NCBI GenBank assembly: GCA_030696315.1
Contig: JAUYSM010000049.1
Span: 1-64,000, forward strand
Origin: Pseudohongiella sp.
GTDB lineage: Bacteria > Pseudomonadota > Gammaproteobacteria > Pseudomonadales > Pseudohongiellaceae
DNA: 64,000 bases
Direction: 5' to 3'
The number at the start of each line of letters is the position of its first letter. The stretch's first letter is position 1. Below, one piece after another: positions 27,212 to 35,447 of this stretch. Made by a program: the position numbers and the translations under genes. The notes under the pieces were generated by a model. The model had not been told where the DNA came from. It did no database searches and saw only the letters and a program-made list of their open reading frames with translations.

Positions 27212-27226
27212 TCTCCGTACTTTCTT

Positions 27227-27249
27227 AACTAACAAGCTGAACTAACAAG
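27227..27249. repeat. Two direct copies of AACTAACAAG
   Basis: AACTAACAAG occurs at 27227-27236 and 27240-27249, a 13-bp period, between the CRISPR remnant and the 22-bp iterons. Its role is unknown. Confidence 0.5.
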
Positions 27250-27265
27250 TCAATAGGCGCTGCTC

Positions 27266-27347
27266 CGTTTACACATAGACGGACTTTCGTTTTCAATTGG
27301 ACGCTCTTTCATTTACAAATAGACGATGATTCATTTACGATTGGACG
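27266..27347. repeat. Four 22-bp iterons
   Basis: Sixteen-base cores start at 27266, 27288, 27310 and 27332, exactly 22 bp apart: CGTTTACACATAGACG, CGTTTTCAATTGGACG, CATTTACAAATAGACG, CATTTACGATTGGACG. Odd units share ATAGACG and even units share ATTGGACG, so a 44-bp super-repeat is visible. Two helical turns per unit would place a bound protein on one face. They end 26 bases before the DUF4143 ATPase gene. They could be operators, or multiple terminal repeats of a lost IS21-type element. Confidence 0.75.
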
Positions 27348-27373
27348 CATTAAACCAGTGAGCGTCCCAAGTC

Positions 27374-28612
27374 ATGCACTATCCCCGATACTCAGAACAT
27401 CGACTGCGCACAGCCCTGCAAGATACGCCCGTTGTTCTGATCCACGGATCGCGTCAATGCGGCAAAACCACGCTGGCTCAAGCGGTTGGCGGCGAACTTG
27501 GCTACCACTACATCAGTCTGGATGACAACAACCAACTGGCTGCTGCACAAACGGATCCGGTTGGTTTTGTGGCAGCATTGCCCGAAAAAACCATCCTGGA
27601 TGAAATACAACGCGCCCCCGGCCTGTTTACCAGCCTCAAGGCCAGTATTGATCAGAACAGAGAGCCCGGTCGTTTTATCCTTACCGGATCGGCCAATATC
27701 ATGTTGTTGCCAGCCGTGGCTGACTCGCTGGCAGGGCGCATAGAAATCATGCGACTGCGCCCGCTTGCCAGCTGCGAAGTCTCTGGCAAAAAGCCGATGT
27801 TCCTGGAGCAACTGTTTCAAGCCGATTTTTCGAGAGCTACTGACACAAGCAAGTTGACCAGGCTTGGTGAAACGCTCGCACAAAGAATTTGTGATGGCGG
27901 TTACCCGGCAGCATTGGCACGCAGCTCGGAAACACGCAGAGCCAGCTGGTATCGCGATTTCATCACGGCGCTGATACAACGCGATATTCGCGATATTACC
28001 AAGGTCAAACATCTGGAACTGTTGCCGCGCCTCTTATCGGTTGCTGCAAGCCAGAGCGCCCGCCTGTTTAACAGCAGCGATATGGCCTCACCGTTCGCCA
28101 TAAGCCGACCAACGATCCGGGAATATCTGACTTTGCTTGAACAGATATTTCTGATTGAACAACTGCAACCCTGGCACAACAACCGTCTGAGCCGGCTAGT
28201 CAAAACACCCAAAATGCATCTCACCGATACCGGGCTGGCATGCAGCCTGCTCGGCGTGGACAGCCAAACTCTGTGGCAAGACAAAGCCTTGCTGGGCCAA
28301 CTGCTGGAGACCTTCATTTACACTGAGCTGCGCAAACACGCTGACTGGTCCGACAGCAACAGCCAGTTTTTTCACTATCGCGACAAAGATAAAGTGGAAG
28401 TCGACATCGTGATACAGCAAGGCCGACGATTGGCGGGTGTCGAAGTGAAGGCGTCCGCGACCGTCACCGCCGCTGACTTCAAAGGGCTGATCAAACTCAA
28501 AGCAGCCAGCGCAGAGCAATTTGCTTGCGGCGTGGTGTTTTATGACGGCGATAGTATTTTGCCATTTGGTGAGCGGCTGTTTGCGGTGCCGGTTGGGGTG
28601 CTGGGTTTATAA
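27374..28612 (+). CDS. AAA ATPase with DUF4143 (AAA_14 family)
   Basis: A 412-aa cytosolic ATPase. Walker A is GSRQCGKTTLAQAV (about residues 25-38), the acidic motif is KTILDEIQRAPG, and sensor-like ILTGSANIML follows. The DUF4143 half contains VEVDIVIQQGRRLAGVEVKAS, a D...ExK pattern resembling a PD-(D/E)xK nuclease fold. These genes are common in mobile and variable loci of bacteria and archaea; their biological role is not settled. It is complete and has tandem iterons immediately upstream, flanked by gene debris on both sides. Confidence 0.85.
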   Translation: MHYPRYSEHRLRTALQDTPVVLIHGSRQCGKTTLAQAVGGELGYHYISLDDNNQLAAAQTDPVGFVAALPEKTILDEIQRAPGLFTSLKASIDQNREPGRFILTGSANIMLLPAVADSLAGRIEIMRLRPLASCEVSGKKPMFLEQLFQADFSRATDTSKLTRLGETLAQRICDGGYPAALARSSETRRASWYRDFITALIQRDIRDITKVKHLELLPRLLSVAASQSARLFNSSDMASPFAISRPTIREYLTLLEQIFLIEQLQPWHNNRLSRLVKTPKMHLTDTGLACSLLGVDSQTLWQDKALLGQLLETFIYTELRKHADWSDSNSQFFHYRDKDKVEVDIVIQQGRRLAGVEVKASATVTAADFKGLIKLKAASAEQFACGVVFYDGDSILPFGERLFAVPVGVLGL

Positions 28613-28685
28613 ATGCAATCCGATTACAACATTCAACAGCCAGCGGAATTCTCGGCGATGTTCAACATCAACACCTGGCTTGATG

Positions 28686-29090
28686 CTATTGCACTGCACG
28701 GCTTAGAGGAAAACTTTTCTGTGCTGGCCAAAATTGCATACGCTCGTAACCCACTTTGGCTAACCAGAGTTTGATGGGTTCAGCCTTGGGGCTGGGGATC
28801 GACTGTACCAGCCTTAACAGGGTTTCGGCGGTGGCGACATCGGTCAGGTAGCTCTTTCCGTCTGCTGCTGGCAATTTCAGTCGGTGACAATCTGTCACCG
28901 ACTGACTGCCCTCCTTGGCTAGTCGCTCTCTCAGCTTGTTCCAGTACTTACGCGCGGTCTGATAATCCGCCTGCTGTGTCAACACCTGCACAATATCAAC
29001 AACCGAGAACCACCAAATTTCAGCGTCCTCGTCATAAACACGGCGAATCTTGTAATCCTCGAATAAAGTCATGTCGGCTTGCATGGTCAT
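28686..29090 (-). pseudogene. Truncated BRO-N / phage antirepressor-like gene
   Basis: The product starts MTMQADMTLFEDYKIRRVYD and contains IWWFSVVDIVQVLT...YWNKLRERLAKEG and QSIPSPKAEPIKLWLAKVGYERM, a clear BRO-N domain of the kind found in prophage antirepressors and in bacterial chromosomal copies. After YERMQ (near 28730) the usual C-terminal helices are replaced by 15 unrelated residues, so the gene is cut there. ATG 29090 is preceded by AGGGAG. The N-terminal domain itself is intact and could still bind DNA. Confidence 0.75.
28878..28904. promoter_or_regulatory. Palindrome with GGTGAC-N5-GTCACC core inside the BRO-N gene
   Basis: CAGTCGGTGACA-ATC-TGTCACCGACTG has perfect 12-bp arms within the BRO-N coding region (SQSVTDCHRL). 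The core GGTGAC-N5-GTCACC occurs again upstream of the same gene at 29150-29166. Confidence 0.55.
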
Positions 29091-29144
29091 CACTCCCTGA
29101 TGGTTAACATAGTTGAGGCGTGAAGTTGTCTCAACCACAGTAGC

Positions 29145-29171
29145 CAACTGGTGACACCTCGTCACCAGTTG
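29145..29171. promoter_or_regulatory. Palindrome upstream of BRO-N gene (putative operator)
   Basis: CAACTGGTGAC-ACCTC-GTCACCAGTTG has perfect 11-bp arms centred 68 bases before the BRO-N start. It shares the GGTGAC-N5-GTCACC core with the intragenic palindrome, consistent with an autoregulatory binding site. Confidence 0.55.
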
Positions 29172-29192
29172 ATGCTCTATTACTTAATCCCT

Positions 29193-30461
29193 TTAATTCA
29201 ACACCGCCTCATACACCACGCGCTGCGCCGTTGTGTTATCAAACGGTGCGCCGCGCGGGCCGCCGCGTTTTTGCTCCATGTAAATCATAAAAAACTCATT
29301 TTCAGGATCAACCAGGAACAGCGTGCCGCCAATGCCGCGCCAGCCAAAGTTGTGCGCGCCGTCGGGGTTGCTGGCATCCACAGGCTGCAGGTGGAAACCC
29401 ATGCTCCAGTCGCCACGGTTGCCGTAAAAGAAAAATTCGCGTGATACATCCGGCGTAATACGTTTTTCCTGCATCAGGGCCAAGGTTGCCGGTTCCAGAA
29501 TGCGGGCGCCGCGGTACTCGCCACCCTGCAGCAGCATCTGTGCAAAACGCACGTAGTCCTCAGTGGTGGAATTCAGCCCGCCGCCGCCGGATTGTTGTGG
29601 ACGCACGATGGTGTTGTCACCCATCTCGCCGTGGATAGGTTGGGCCAGTCGTGACGCTTTGGAGGCCGGTACGTAAAACGTGGTTTCATCCATGCCCAGC
29701 GGCTCAAAAATGCGCTCGTTCAGAATGGTTTCCAGGGTTTGCCCTGCAGCCACTTCCAGCACAGCGCCGAGTACGTCGGTTGAGTGTCCGTAGTGCCAGG
29801 CGGTGCCGGGTTCAAAAAACAGCGGCAATTTGCCGAGTCGTTGTGCAACTTCCAGATTAGTCAGGCTGCCGTCGCTGGGGATTTGAGCGGCGTAGGATTT
29901 ACCCAGGTCGGTATCCGGCGAAAAAATGGCCTGGATCAAGCCGGACTTGTGGGTCAGCAGATGCTCCACAGTCATCACGTTTTGTGCCGGACTCAGCGCG
30001 CCGGTTTCACTGTTGATCACCTGCATATTGCTGAATTCGGGAATGTACTTGCTGACCGGGTCAGACACGGACAGCAGGCTATCTTCGACCATGTCCATGG
30101 CGGCCACACTGACAATCGGTTTGGTCATGGAGTAAATGCGGAAGATGGTTTCCTGATCAACCGGGGTGGCATCGCCGGGGCCTTGGGTGCCGGCGGTTTC
30201 CAGCATAGCGATGCCATCTTTATTGCCAGCGAGCAGCAGTGCGCCGGCAATGTGGCCACCGTCTACCGCCGCCTGCATTTGTGCTTTGATGCTGGCGATT
30301 TCGGCGCTGGTGATGCCGAGCGCAGCAGAATCAATCATTTTGATGGAATTATCGGTTTGCGCGGAGACCAGTGCTGAGCCAAACAGCAGACCTGAGCCGA
30401 CCAAAACGGCTGTCGCCAGCGCTGTGCGCCGCATAAACGTGTGGATACCTGTTGTGCGCAT
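29193..30461 (-). CDS. Exported serine hydrolase, class C beta-lactamase family
   Basis: A 422-aa penicillin-binding-protein-like hydrolase. The signal peptide spans about residues 1-34 (ending VSAQ). The catalytic SxxK is S111-M-T-K114 (FRIYSMTKP) and the second motif Tyr is in WHYGHSTDV. The HNFGWRGIGG segment sits where class C enzymes carry the KTG-like third motif, here altered. Likely an esterase or D-aminopeptidase-like EstB relative rather than a resistance beta-lactamase. Its last 255 bases are duplicated at 26782-27036. Confidence 0.87.
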   Translation of the reverse strand: MRTTGIHTFMRRTALATAVLVGSGLLFGSALVSAQTDNSIKMIDSAALGITSAEIASIKAQMQAAVDGGHIAGALLLAGNKDGIAMLETAGTQGPGDATPVDQETIFRIYSMTKPIVSVAAMDMVEDSLLSVSDPVSKYIPEFSNMQVINSETGALSPAQNVMTVEHLLTHKSGLIQAIFSPDTDLGKSYAAQIPSDGSLTNLEVAQRLGKLPLFFEPGTAWHYGHSTDVLGAVLEVAAGQTLETILNERIFEPLGMDETTFYVPASKASRLAQPIHGEMGDNTIVRPQQSGGGGLNSTTEDYVRFAQMLLQGGEYRGARILEPATLALMQEKRITPDVSREFFFYGNRGDWSMGFHLQPVDASNPDGAHNFGWRGIGGTLFLVDPENEFFMIYMEQKRGGPRGAPFDNTTAQRVVYEAVLN

Positions 30462-30478
30462 GAAGAGTTCCCCTTTTT

Positions 30479-30523
30479 GTGACCTGCTTGTGAGTGACCA
30501 GCTTGTGAGTGACCAGCGTGTGT
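30479..30523. repeat. Three 15-bp tandem repeats upstream of serine hydrolase
   Basis: GTGACCTGCTTGTGA, GTGACCAGCTTGTGA and GTGACCAGCGTGTGT lie head-to-tail, starting 18 bases upstream of the serine hydrolase ATG, in its promoter or 5' leader. Copy number in such arrays can vary between strains and affect expression. Confidence 0.7.
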
Positions 30524-30656
30524 ACCGCGCTTCAAGTGCGGTTTATGTGTTGTGTGCGCCGATCATAATCCAGCGTCTGTGTCGACACAATGCGGCGCAG
30601 GTTCTGGCCGTGCTAGTATTCCGGCATCACAAAAAGACACACCAAGGGCCTGCTCC

Positions 30657-31808
30657 ATGAAACTGATCTTAAAACTGATTGCCGGTATTACGCTGGGTAT
30701 TTTGCTGGGCTTGTTTGCCCCTGACTGGATCACTCGTATCCTGATTACCGTCAAGGCGCTGTTTGCGGAATTGCTGTTTTTTACCATCCCCTTGCTGATC
30801 CTGTTTTTTATCACCAGTGGCATTGCGGCCTTGCCGCAGAAGTCCGGGCAATTGCTGGGCCGTTCGTTGGGGCTGGCATATGTGTCAACCTTGCTGGCGG
30901 GTTCGCTGGCGTTTCTGGTTGCAGCATTGATTGTGCCGGCACTGACCAGTCCAACTGAAGCCTTGGATGCCGGGCAGGCCGCGGTGCTGTTGCCGTATGT
31001 GTCGATCACGGTACCGCCGGTATTTAACGTGATGACGGCGCTGATGATGGCCTTCATTTTCGGATTGGGCATTGCTGCCACAGGGGCGCAAGCTTTACAG
31101 ACAATTTCCGATCAGGGGCGCGATATCATTCAGAGCCTGTTGATCAAAGCGATCATCCCGATGTTGCCTGTTTACATCGCCGGCGTATTTGCCGAGATGG
31201 CAGCGGCAGGTACGGTGTTTGTCACCTTGCGCAGTTTTGCGATTGTGCTTGCTATGGCCCTGGTGCTGCACTGGGTGTGGATTACCTTGCTGTTTGTGCT
31301 GGCGGGTATGCGCACCGGGCATTCACCGGTAACGCTGATGCGCAATATGCTGCCGGCATATTTTACGGCCCTGGGGACCATGTCCAGCGCCGCGACCATC
31401 CCAGTGTCGCTGCAGTGCAGCAAAAATAACGGTGTCAGCGAAGATGTTGCCAATTTCACTGTGCCACTGTTTGCCACCGTGCATTTGTCCGGGTCGACCA
31501 TCACCATTGTCAGTTGCGCGGTAGCGGTGATCAGTATGCAATCCAATCTGGATATCCCGCCGATTTCCCTGATGTTGCCTTTTATCCTGACCTTGGGCGT
31601 GGTGATGTTGGCCGCGCCCGGTGTGCCGGGTGGTGCGGTGATGTCAGCGGTGGGGTTGTTGGGCAGCATGCTCGGATTTGGTGAAAGTGCGTTGGCACTG
31701 ATGATTGCCTTGTATCTGGCGCAGGACAGTTTTGGTACCGCGTGCAACGTCACCTGTGACGGGGCGTTGGCGCTGCTGTTGGATGAGCAGATCAAACGCC
31801 CGGACTGA
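30657..31808 (+). CDS. Dicarboxylate/amino acid:cation symporter (DAACS family)
   Basis: A 383-aa, eight-helix-plus-hairpin Na+ or H+ coupled symporter related to GltP and DctA. Motifs include the serine-rich hairpin region TMSSAATIPVSLQCSKNNGVS, FTVPLFATVHLSGSTITI (the NMDGT-like loop) and VPGGAVMSAVGLLGSMLGFG. C4-dicarboxylates or glutamate/aspartate/serine are likely substrates. The ATG at 30657 begins the first helix; the long upstream extension is hydrophilic and includes the serine hydrolase promoter region. Confidence 0.87.
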   Translation: MKLILKLIAGITLGILLGLFAPDWITRILITVKALFAELLFFTIPLLILFFITSGIAALPQKSGQLLGRSLGLAYVSTLLAGSLAFLVAALIVPALTSPTEALDAGQAAVLLPYVSITVPPVFNVMTALMMAFIFGLGIAATGAQALQTISDQGRDIIQSLLIKAIIPMLPVYIAGVFAEMAAAGTVFVTLRSFAIVLAMALVLHWVWITLLFVLAGMRTGHSPVTLMRNMLPAYFTALGTMSSAATIPVSLQCSKNNGVSEDVANFTVPLFATVHLSGSTITIVSCAVAVISMQSNLDIPPISLMLPFILTLGVVMLAAPGVPGGAVMSAVGLLGSMLGFGESALALMIALYLAQDSFGTACNVTCDGALALLLDEQIKRPD

Positions 31809-31822
31809 CAATTGAGGAAGTT

Positions 31823-33073
31823 TTATTGCGCGCGGGCGTTTCCGATAGTGATGGCGGTCAGCAGAATATTTTTGGCAGTGCGCTCCATGACGGGAATGTC
31901 CGCCCACTCGTCAGGGAAGCCGCGGCGCCCGCCGCGCTCGCTGGCAATGCCAATCGACAAGGTGCCGCCGGCGATAGAGACATTCAGGTTGGCTGAGCCG
32001 GCATCGGACAAGCTCGGGTTATTGCCCAGGTAGTTTGAGATGGCAAGCGAGGTTTGTACCAGCGGGCTCCCAAGTGCGCCGGGAATTTGTCCGGGTGGGG
32101 TTTTTGAAACCTCCTCCATTTCAAAGCGGATGCCAAGCTCAGTGGTCACCTGCGCCAGAATATCCTGTACCTTTTGTTCCATGCTCTGTATACGTTCAGG
32201 GTCCAGTGAGCGCACATCCAGTGAGAACCAGCCGGTTTCTGGTTTGTGGTTAAACACGGCGCCGCTGTTTAAAACAGCAACGTTAAGACGTGTGCGTCGA
32301 TGTTCAAAGGTTTGTGGTTCGGTAATCTGCAAGATGCGGTCAACGGCGCGTGCGATCCCCTGATTCACATTCGGCAGCCCTCCGTTGAGCGTGTGGCCCG
32401 CTGGCCCAAAGGCATGAATGCGCCACCAGTGAATGCCCAACGCGCCGTAGCTGATGCTGTTGCCTTCGCCCAGCACGTCAACAAACGCAAACGCTTTGTC
32501 CTGATAGGCGGCAAACAGATCCCGCATGCCTCGCAATCCGGTTTCTTCCTCGGCAACCGCTGCAAATACCAGGTCATGTTCGGGCACAAAACCGTGATCA
32601 ATCAGCGCCTTGGCGGCGGACAAAATCTCAATGGTGGTCAAGGATGTGTTGGTGCCGGGGCCAACAACACGCTCACCGTCAATCACCGGTAAAGTGCCTG
32701 CGGCCCGTTGATGCTCAGCGACCGTCGCCAGATCATCCAGTGTGGACACAAACACCAGCGCCTTGCCTGAGCGACCAGGTATCAGACCAATGACGTTGGG
32801 GCTATTGGTGATTTCCACGTTTTGTAGACCGATGCCTTGCATGAGCGCGGCGACAGCGGCAGCACGTTCATGCTCCTGCCCGGACGGAGAGATGATGCCG
32901 CCAATCTCCACCAGTTCTTGTGCGGCCTGCAGGCGGGAATCAGTGATTTGTTGCAAGGCGGCCTGCACGGTATTGTCGGCAAGTGCTTCGTCCAGTGTCC
33001 GTGGTTGAGCTGAAAGCGAAAAGCTCAGCGTTAACAGGGTGGAAAACAAGCCGGTGGCAATCAGTCGATTCAC
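31823..33073 (-). CDS. Exported M20-family peptidase homologue lacking key metal ligands
   Basis: A 416-aa protein with a signal peptide (LIATGLFSTLLTLSFSLSAQ) and the M20 fold: catalytic-type domain split by a dimerisation domain (HWWRIHAFGPAGHTLNGGLPN). The AVAEEETG dyad is intact. However, the HxD motif reads VSTLDD (His missing), the bridging-Asp motif GxGxxD reads GPGTNTS, and the C-terminal ligand His region reads RGGRRGFPDEW. It may be a pseudoenzyme or use another chemistry. The GTG start at 33073 has AGGA upstream. The gene is convergent with the DAACS symporter gene. Confidence 0.8.
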   Translation of the reverse strand: MNRLIATGLFSTLLTLSFSLSAQPRTLDEALADNTVQAALQQITDSRLQAAQELVEIGGIISPSGQEHERAAAVAALMQGIGLQNVEITNSPNVIGLIPGRSGKALVFVSTLDDLATVAEHQRAAGTLPVIDGERVVGPGTNTSLTTIEILSAAKALIDHGFVPEHDLVFAAVAEEETGLRGMRDLFAAYQDKAFAFVDVLGEGNSISYGALGIHWWRIHAFGPAGHTLNGGLPNVNQGIARAVDRILQITEPQTFEHRRTRLNVAVLNSGAVFNHKPETGWFSLDVRSLDPERIQSMEQKVQDILAQVTTELGIRFEMEEVSKTPPGQIPGALGSPLVQTSLAISNYLGNNPSLSDAGSANLNVSIAGGTLSIGIASERGGRRGFPDEWADIPVMERTAKNILLTAITIGNARAQ

Positions 33074-33241
33074 GAGGTAAGTCCTGTGCGGGAAAGAAAA
33101 GTGCTCATGGCTGGATAATACAAGATCAGCGTCGGTCAATAACAGGGCGGATGCGGCTGTCATGCCCCTCAGTTATACTTGCGCCGCCCACAAGGCACTG
33201 CGTTTGTTAAGACACAGATAAATCTGCTCAGAGAATTTACT

Positions 33242-33727
33242 ATGGAACGACTTATTGAAACCCTGATGTTACGCTCGCGTTGGTTATTGGCGCCGGTCTA
33301 TCTGGGGCTCAGCCTTGCCCTGATTGCATTAATGATCAAGTTTTTCCAGGAAGTCTGGCATTTGTTTGCGCACATCTTCAGCTCAACGGAAGCCGAGGTT
33401 GTGCTGGTGGTGCTGGCATTGATTGATATTGCACTGGTGGGTGGATTGCTGGTGATGGTAATGATGAGCGGCTACGAAAATTTTGTGTCTGAACTGGACA
33501 CCAAGGATGGCGAAAAGCTCAGTTGGCTGGGCAAAATGGACGCGTCGTCTCTGAAAATGAAAGTCGCCGCCAGCATTGTGGCTATCTCTTCCATTCACTT
33601 GTTAAAAGTGTTTATGAATATACAAAATACCAACCCGGACATGCTGTTCTGGTACGTGATTGTTCACCTCACCTTTGTGGCCTCTGCGTTTGCCATGGGT
33701 GTGCTGGATCGTCTCACCCGCCACTAG
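33242..33727 (+). CDS. YqhA/UPF0114-family membrane protein
   Basis: A 161-aa integral membrane protein with four predicted helices (about 15-40, 55-78, 105-125, 135-155) and typical UPF0114 segments: [26 protein letters not shown] and [27 protein letters not shown]. The family has no defined function. It leads a plus-strand run with a mechanosensitive channel gene (27 bases downstream) and two MgtE-type genes, suggesting an ion or envelope stress role. Confidence 0.85.
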   Translation: MERLIETLMLRSRWLLAPVYLGLSLALIALMIKFFQEVWHLFAHIFSSTEAEVVLVVLALIDIALVGGLLVMVMMSGYENFVSELDTKDGEKLSWLGKMDASSLKMKVAASIVAISSIHLLKVFMNIQNTNPDMLFWYVIVHLTFVASAFAMGVLDRLTRH

Positions 33728-33754
33728 CATCAATAAAAAAGGTATCCGCGCACC

Positions 33755-34582
33755 ATGTTCGAATCGATTCAGCTGCAGACCATGGAAGTGTTGTCTACCA
33801 TCATCGCGCATTTGCCAAACGTCATCGGTAGTCTGTTTTTACTGATTGCCGGTTGGCTGCTGGCGCGATTTCTACGGATGGTGATCACGCGGCTGATTCG
33901 CACGCTAAATGGATTACTGGACAAGCAACTACACGGTTCCAATTTAAGTTTTGTAAGAATTTCCAGCGCGACCGAAACGCTGCTCGGGTTTGTGGTGTTC
34001 TGGTCAACCATCCTGGTGTTTGTCACCATTGCGGTAGGGTTGGTCGGGTTCTCAGCTGCCGCCGCGTGGCTTGATCGACTGGTTGTTTTTATGCCGTCGC
34101 TGGTCACTGGCGGCCTGATCATTGTGATCAGTTACATCCTTGGCACCATCGCGCGGCATCTGGTGCAGCATGCTGCCGCAGCAACCGACATCGCCCGCGC
34201 CGGCTTGTTTGGTCAGATCGCACAAGTCTCCTTTCTTATCATTGGTGTGGTGATCGGCCTGGGGCAGATTGGCGTTGATGTCAGTTTTCTGGTCATCTTG
34301 CTTGCCATCGGTTTTGCCGCCGTGCTGGCGGGATTTGCTCTGGCGTTTGGCCTGGGTGCCAGACAGATGGTGCAAAATCTGATTGCGGTACGTCACCTCA
34401 AGCAGTTGGTCCGGCAAGGTCAAGTGGTTGAAATCGGCTCAGATCGCGGGCGAATACTGGAGTTCAGCAGCACAGGTCTGGTGCTTGAAACGACCGAAGG
34501 CCGTAAGTTGATACCCGCTAGCCTGTGTTTGGAACATCCTTTCAGCGTGATCACCCGAGAGCTGAAAGATGAGCAGCTTTAA
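33755..34582 (+). CDS. Mechanosensitive-channel-like membrane protein (TM-helix repeat / small MscS relative)
   Basis: A 275-aa protein with an N-terminal helix (VIGSLFLLIAGWLLARFLR) resembling the conserved TM-helix repeat of MscS-like proteins, four or five more helices, and a pore-like FALAFGLGARQMVQNLIAVRHL. A short beta domain (GQVVEIGSDRGRILEFSSTGLVLETTEGRKLIPA) follows, without the large MscS C-terminal cage. Probably an osmotic or ion channel. Its end overlaps the next gene by 14 bases. Confidence 0.75.
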   Translation: MFESIQLQTMEVLSTIIAHLPNVIGSLFLLIAGWLLARFLRMVITRLIRTLNGLLDKQLHGSNLSFVRISSATETLLGFVVFWSTILVFVTIAVGLVGFSAAAAWLDRLVVFMPSLVTGGLIIVISYILGTIARHLVQHAAAATDIARAGLFGQIAQVSFLIIGVVIGLGQIGVDVSFLVILLAIGFAAVLAGFALAFGLGARQMVQNLIAVRHLKQLVRQGQVVEIGSDRGRILEFSSTGLVLETTEGRKLIPASLCLEHPFSVITRELKDEQL

Positions 34583-35447
34583 TTCCCTGAGTCTGAGTTT
34601 TCTGGCCAGCAAACCGCAGGCCGCGGCCAGTGTGCTGCAAACGCTGAAAACGGCGCAGGCTGCGGTGTATCTGGAAGACATTCCAGTGCGTACTCTGGCG
34701 CCTGTGTTGCAAAACATGGAGACATGGCCGGCGGCGCGGATTCTTGACCTGATGCCTTTAGAAAAAAACGTCGCCATTTTTGCCCAGCTGTCTTATCAAC
34801 ACGTGGCTGCCCTATTGCGTCTGCAAACCAGCGATCGCCGGGCGCAGTTGCTGCAGGCGCTGCCGGCGAAACTGTCGCGACCTTTGGCGCTGTCCCTGGC
34901 ATATCAGGACAACACCGTGGGCGCGTGGATGGATATGTCGACGCCGCATTTTTTTGAAGAGCTCAGTGCCTGGGAATGTCTGGCTTTGCTGAAAAAAATT
35001 GAACACCCGTTTGGATGCAGTCTGCCGGTCATCAACAAGAAACATCATGTTGTGGGTGTGGTGACCCTGGATGTGTTGCTGCTAAGTCCCAATGAAAAAG
35101 AGTTGGGTAAGCTGATGGACACGGGTGTCGCGGCGTTGCCGGCCGAGATGAGTATCAAGGTCGCTAAAAATTCGCCCGACTGGGATAAACATACGGTGCT
35201 GCCGGTGCGCAATGGCCATGGCACCTACCTCGGAACCCTGAGTCGTTCCACCCTGCGTGCGGCCTTGCCCGTGCGTTTGTCCTCGCACACGGACACCGCG
35301 GGTGATTCGGTGCTGGCGCACTTGAGCACGGCCATGATCACCAGTGCAGCCGGATTGATGTCCTTGTCGACAGGTTATTCGCCTGAGCCACCCCCTGAAC
35401 CGCACCTGCCAGATGCGCAGGCTGTTAATGGGGAGTCGCCACTATGA
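34569..35447 (+). CDS. Soluble MgtE N-domain/CBS protein
   Basis: A 292-aa cytosolic protein with helical repeats as in the MgtE intracellular N domain (about residues 15-120, VYLEDIPVRTLAPVLQNMETWPAARIL) followed by a CBS-like pair (LPVINKKHHVVGVVTLDVLLL; VLPVRNGHGTYLGTLSRSTL). There are no membrane helices. It is translationally coupled to the channel gene before it and, through an ATGA overlap, to full-length mgtE after it. Probably a regulatory subunit sensing Mg2+ or nucleotide for the neighbouring transporter; this is inference. Confidence 0.75.
   Translation: MSSFNSLSLSFLASKPQAAASVLQTLKTAQAAVYLEDIPVRTLAPVLQNMETWPAARILDLMPLEKNVAIFAQLSYQHVAALLRLQTSDRRAQLLQALPAKLSRPLALSLAYQDNTVGAWMDMSTPHFFEELSAWECLALLKKIEHPFGCSLPVINKKHHVVGVVTLDVLLLSPNEKELGKLMDTGVAALPAEMSIKVAKNSPDWDKHTVLPVRNGHGTYLGTLSRSTLRAALPVRLSSHTDTAGDSVLAHLSTAMITSAAGLMSLSTGYSPEPPPEPHLPDAQAVNGESPL

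Noticed and set aside
24095-27215. GGTGGCTCTCTCC shared at about 24105 and 27206 as element boundaries
   Set aside because: Only 13 bases match and the flanks are unrelated; insufficient to call terminal repeats.
27220-27270. Integron attC-like site (AACTAACAAG copies)
   Set aside because: No paired R/L core sites with inverted symmetry and no integrase gene; the motif is just a short direct repeat.
27037-27373. Complete insertion sequence
   Set aside because: No transposase frame exists in this 337-base interval. The iterons could be an IS end, but nothing else of an element is present.
28613-28774. 53-codon plus-strand frame starting right after the DUF4143 stop
   Set aside because: It overlaps the end of the truncated BRO-N fragment on the other strand, has no visible RBS and no family resemblance; more likely junction debris.
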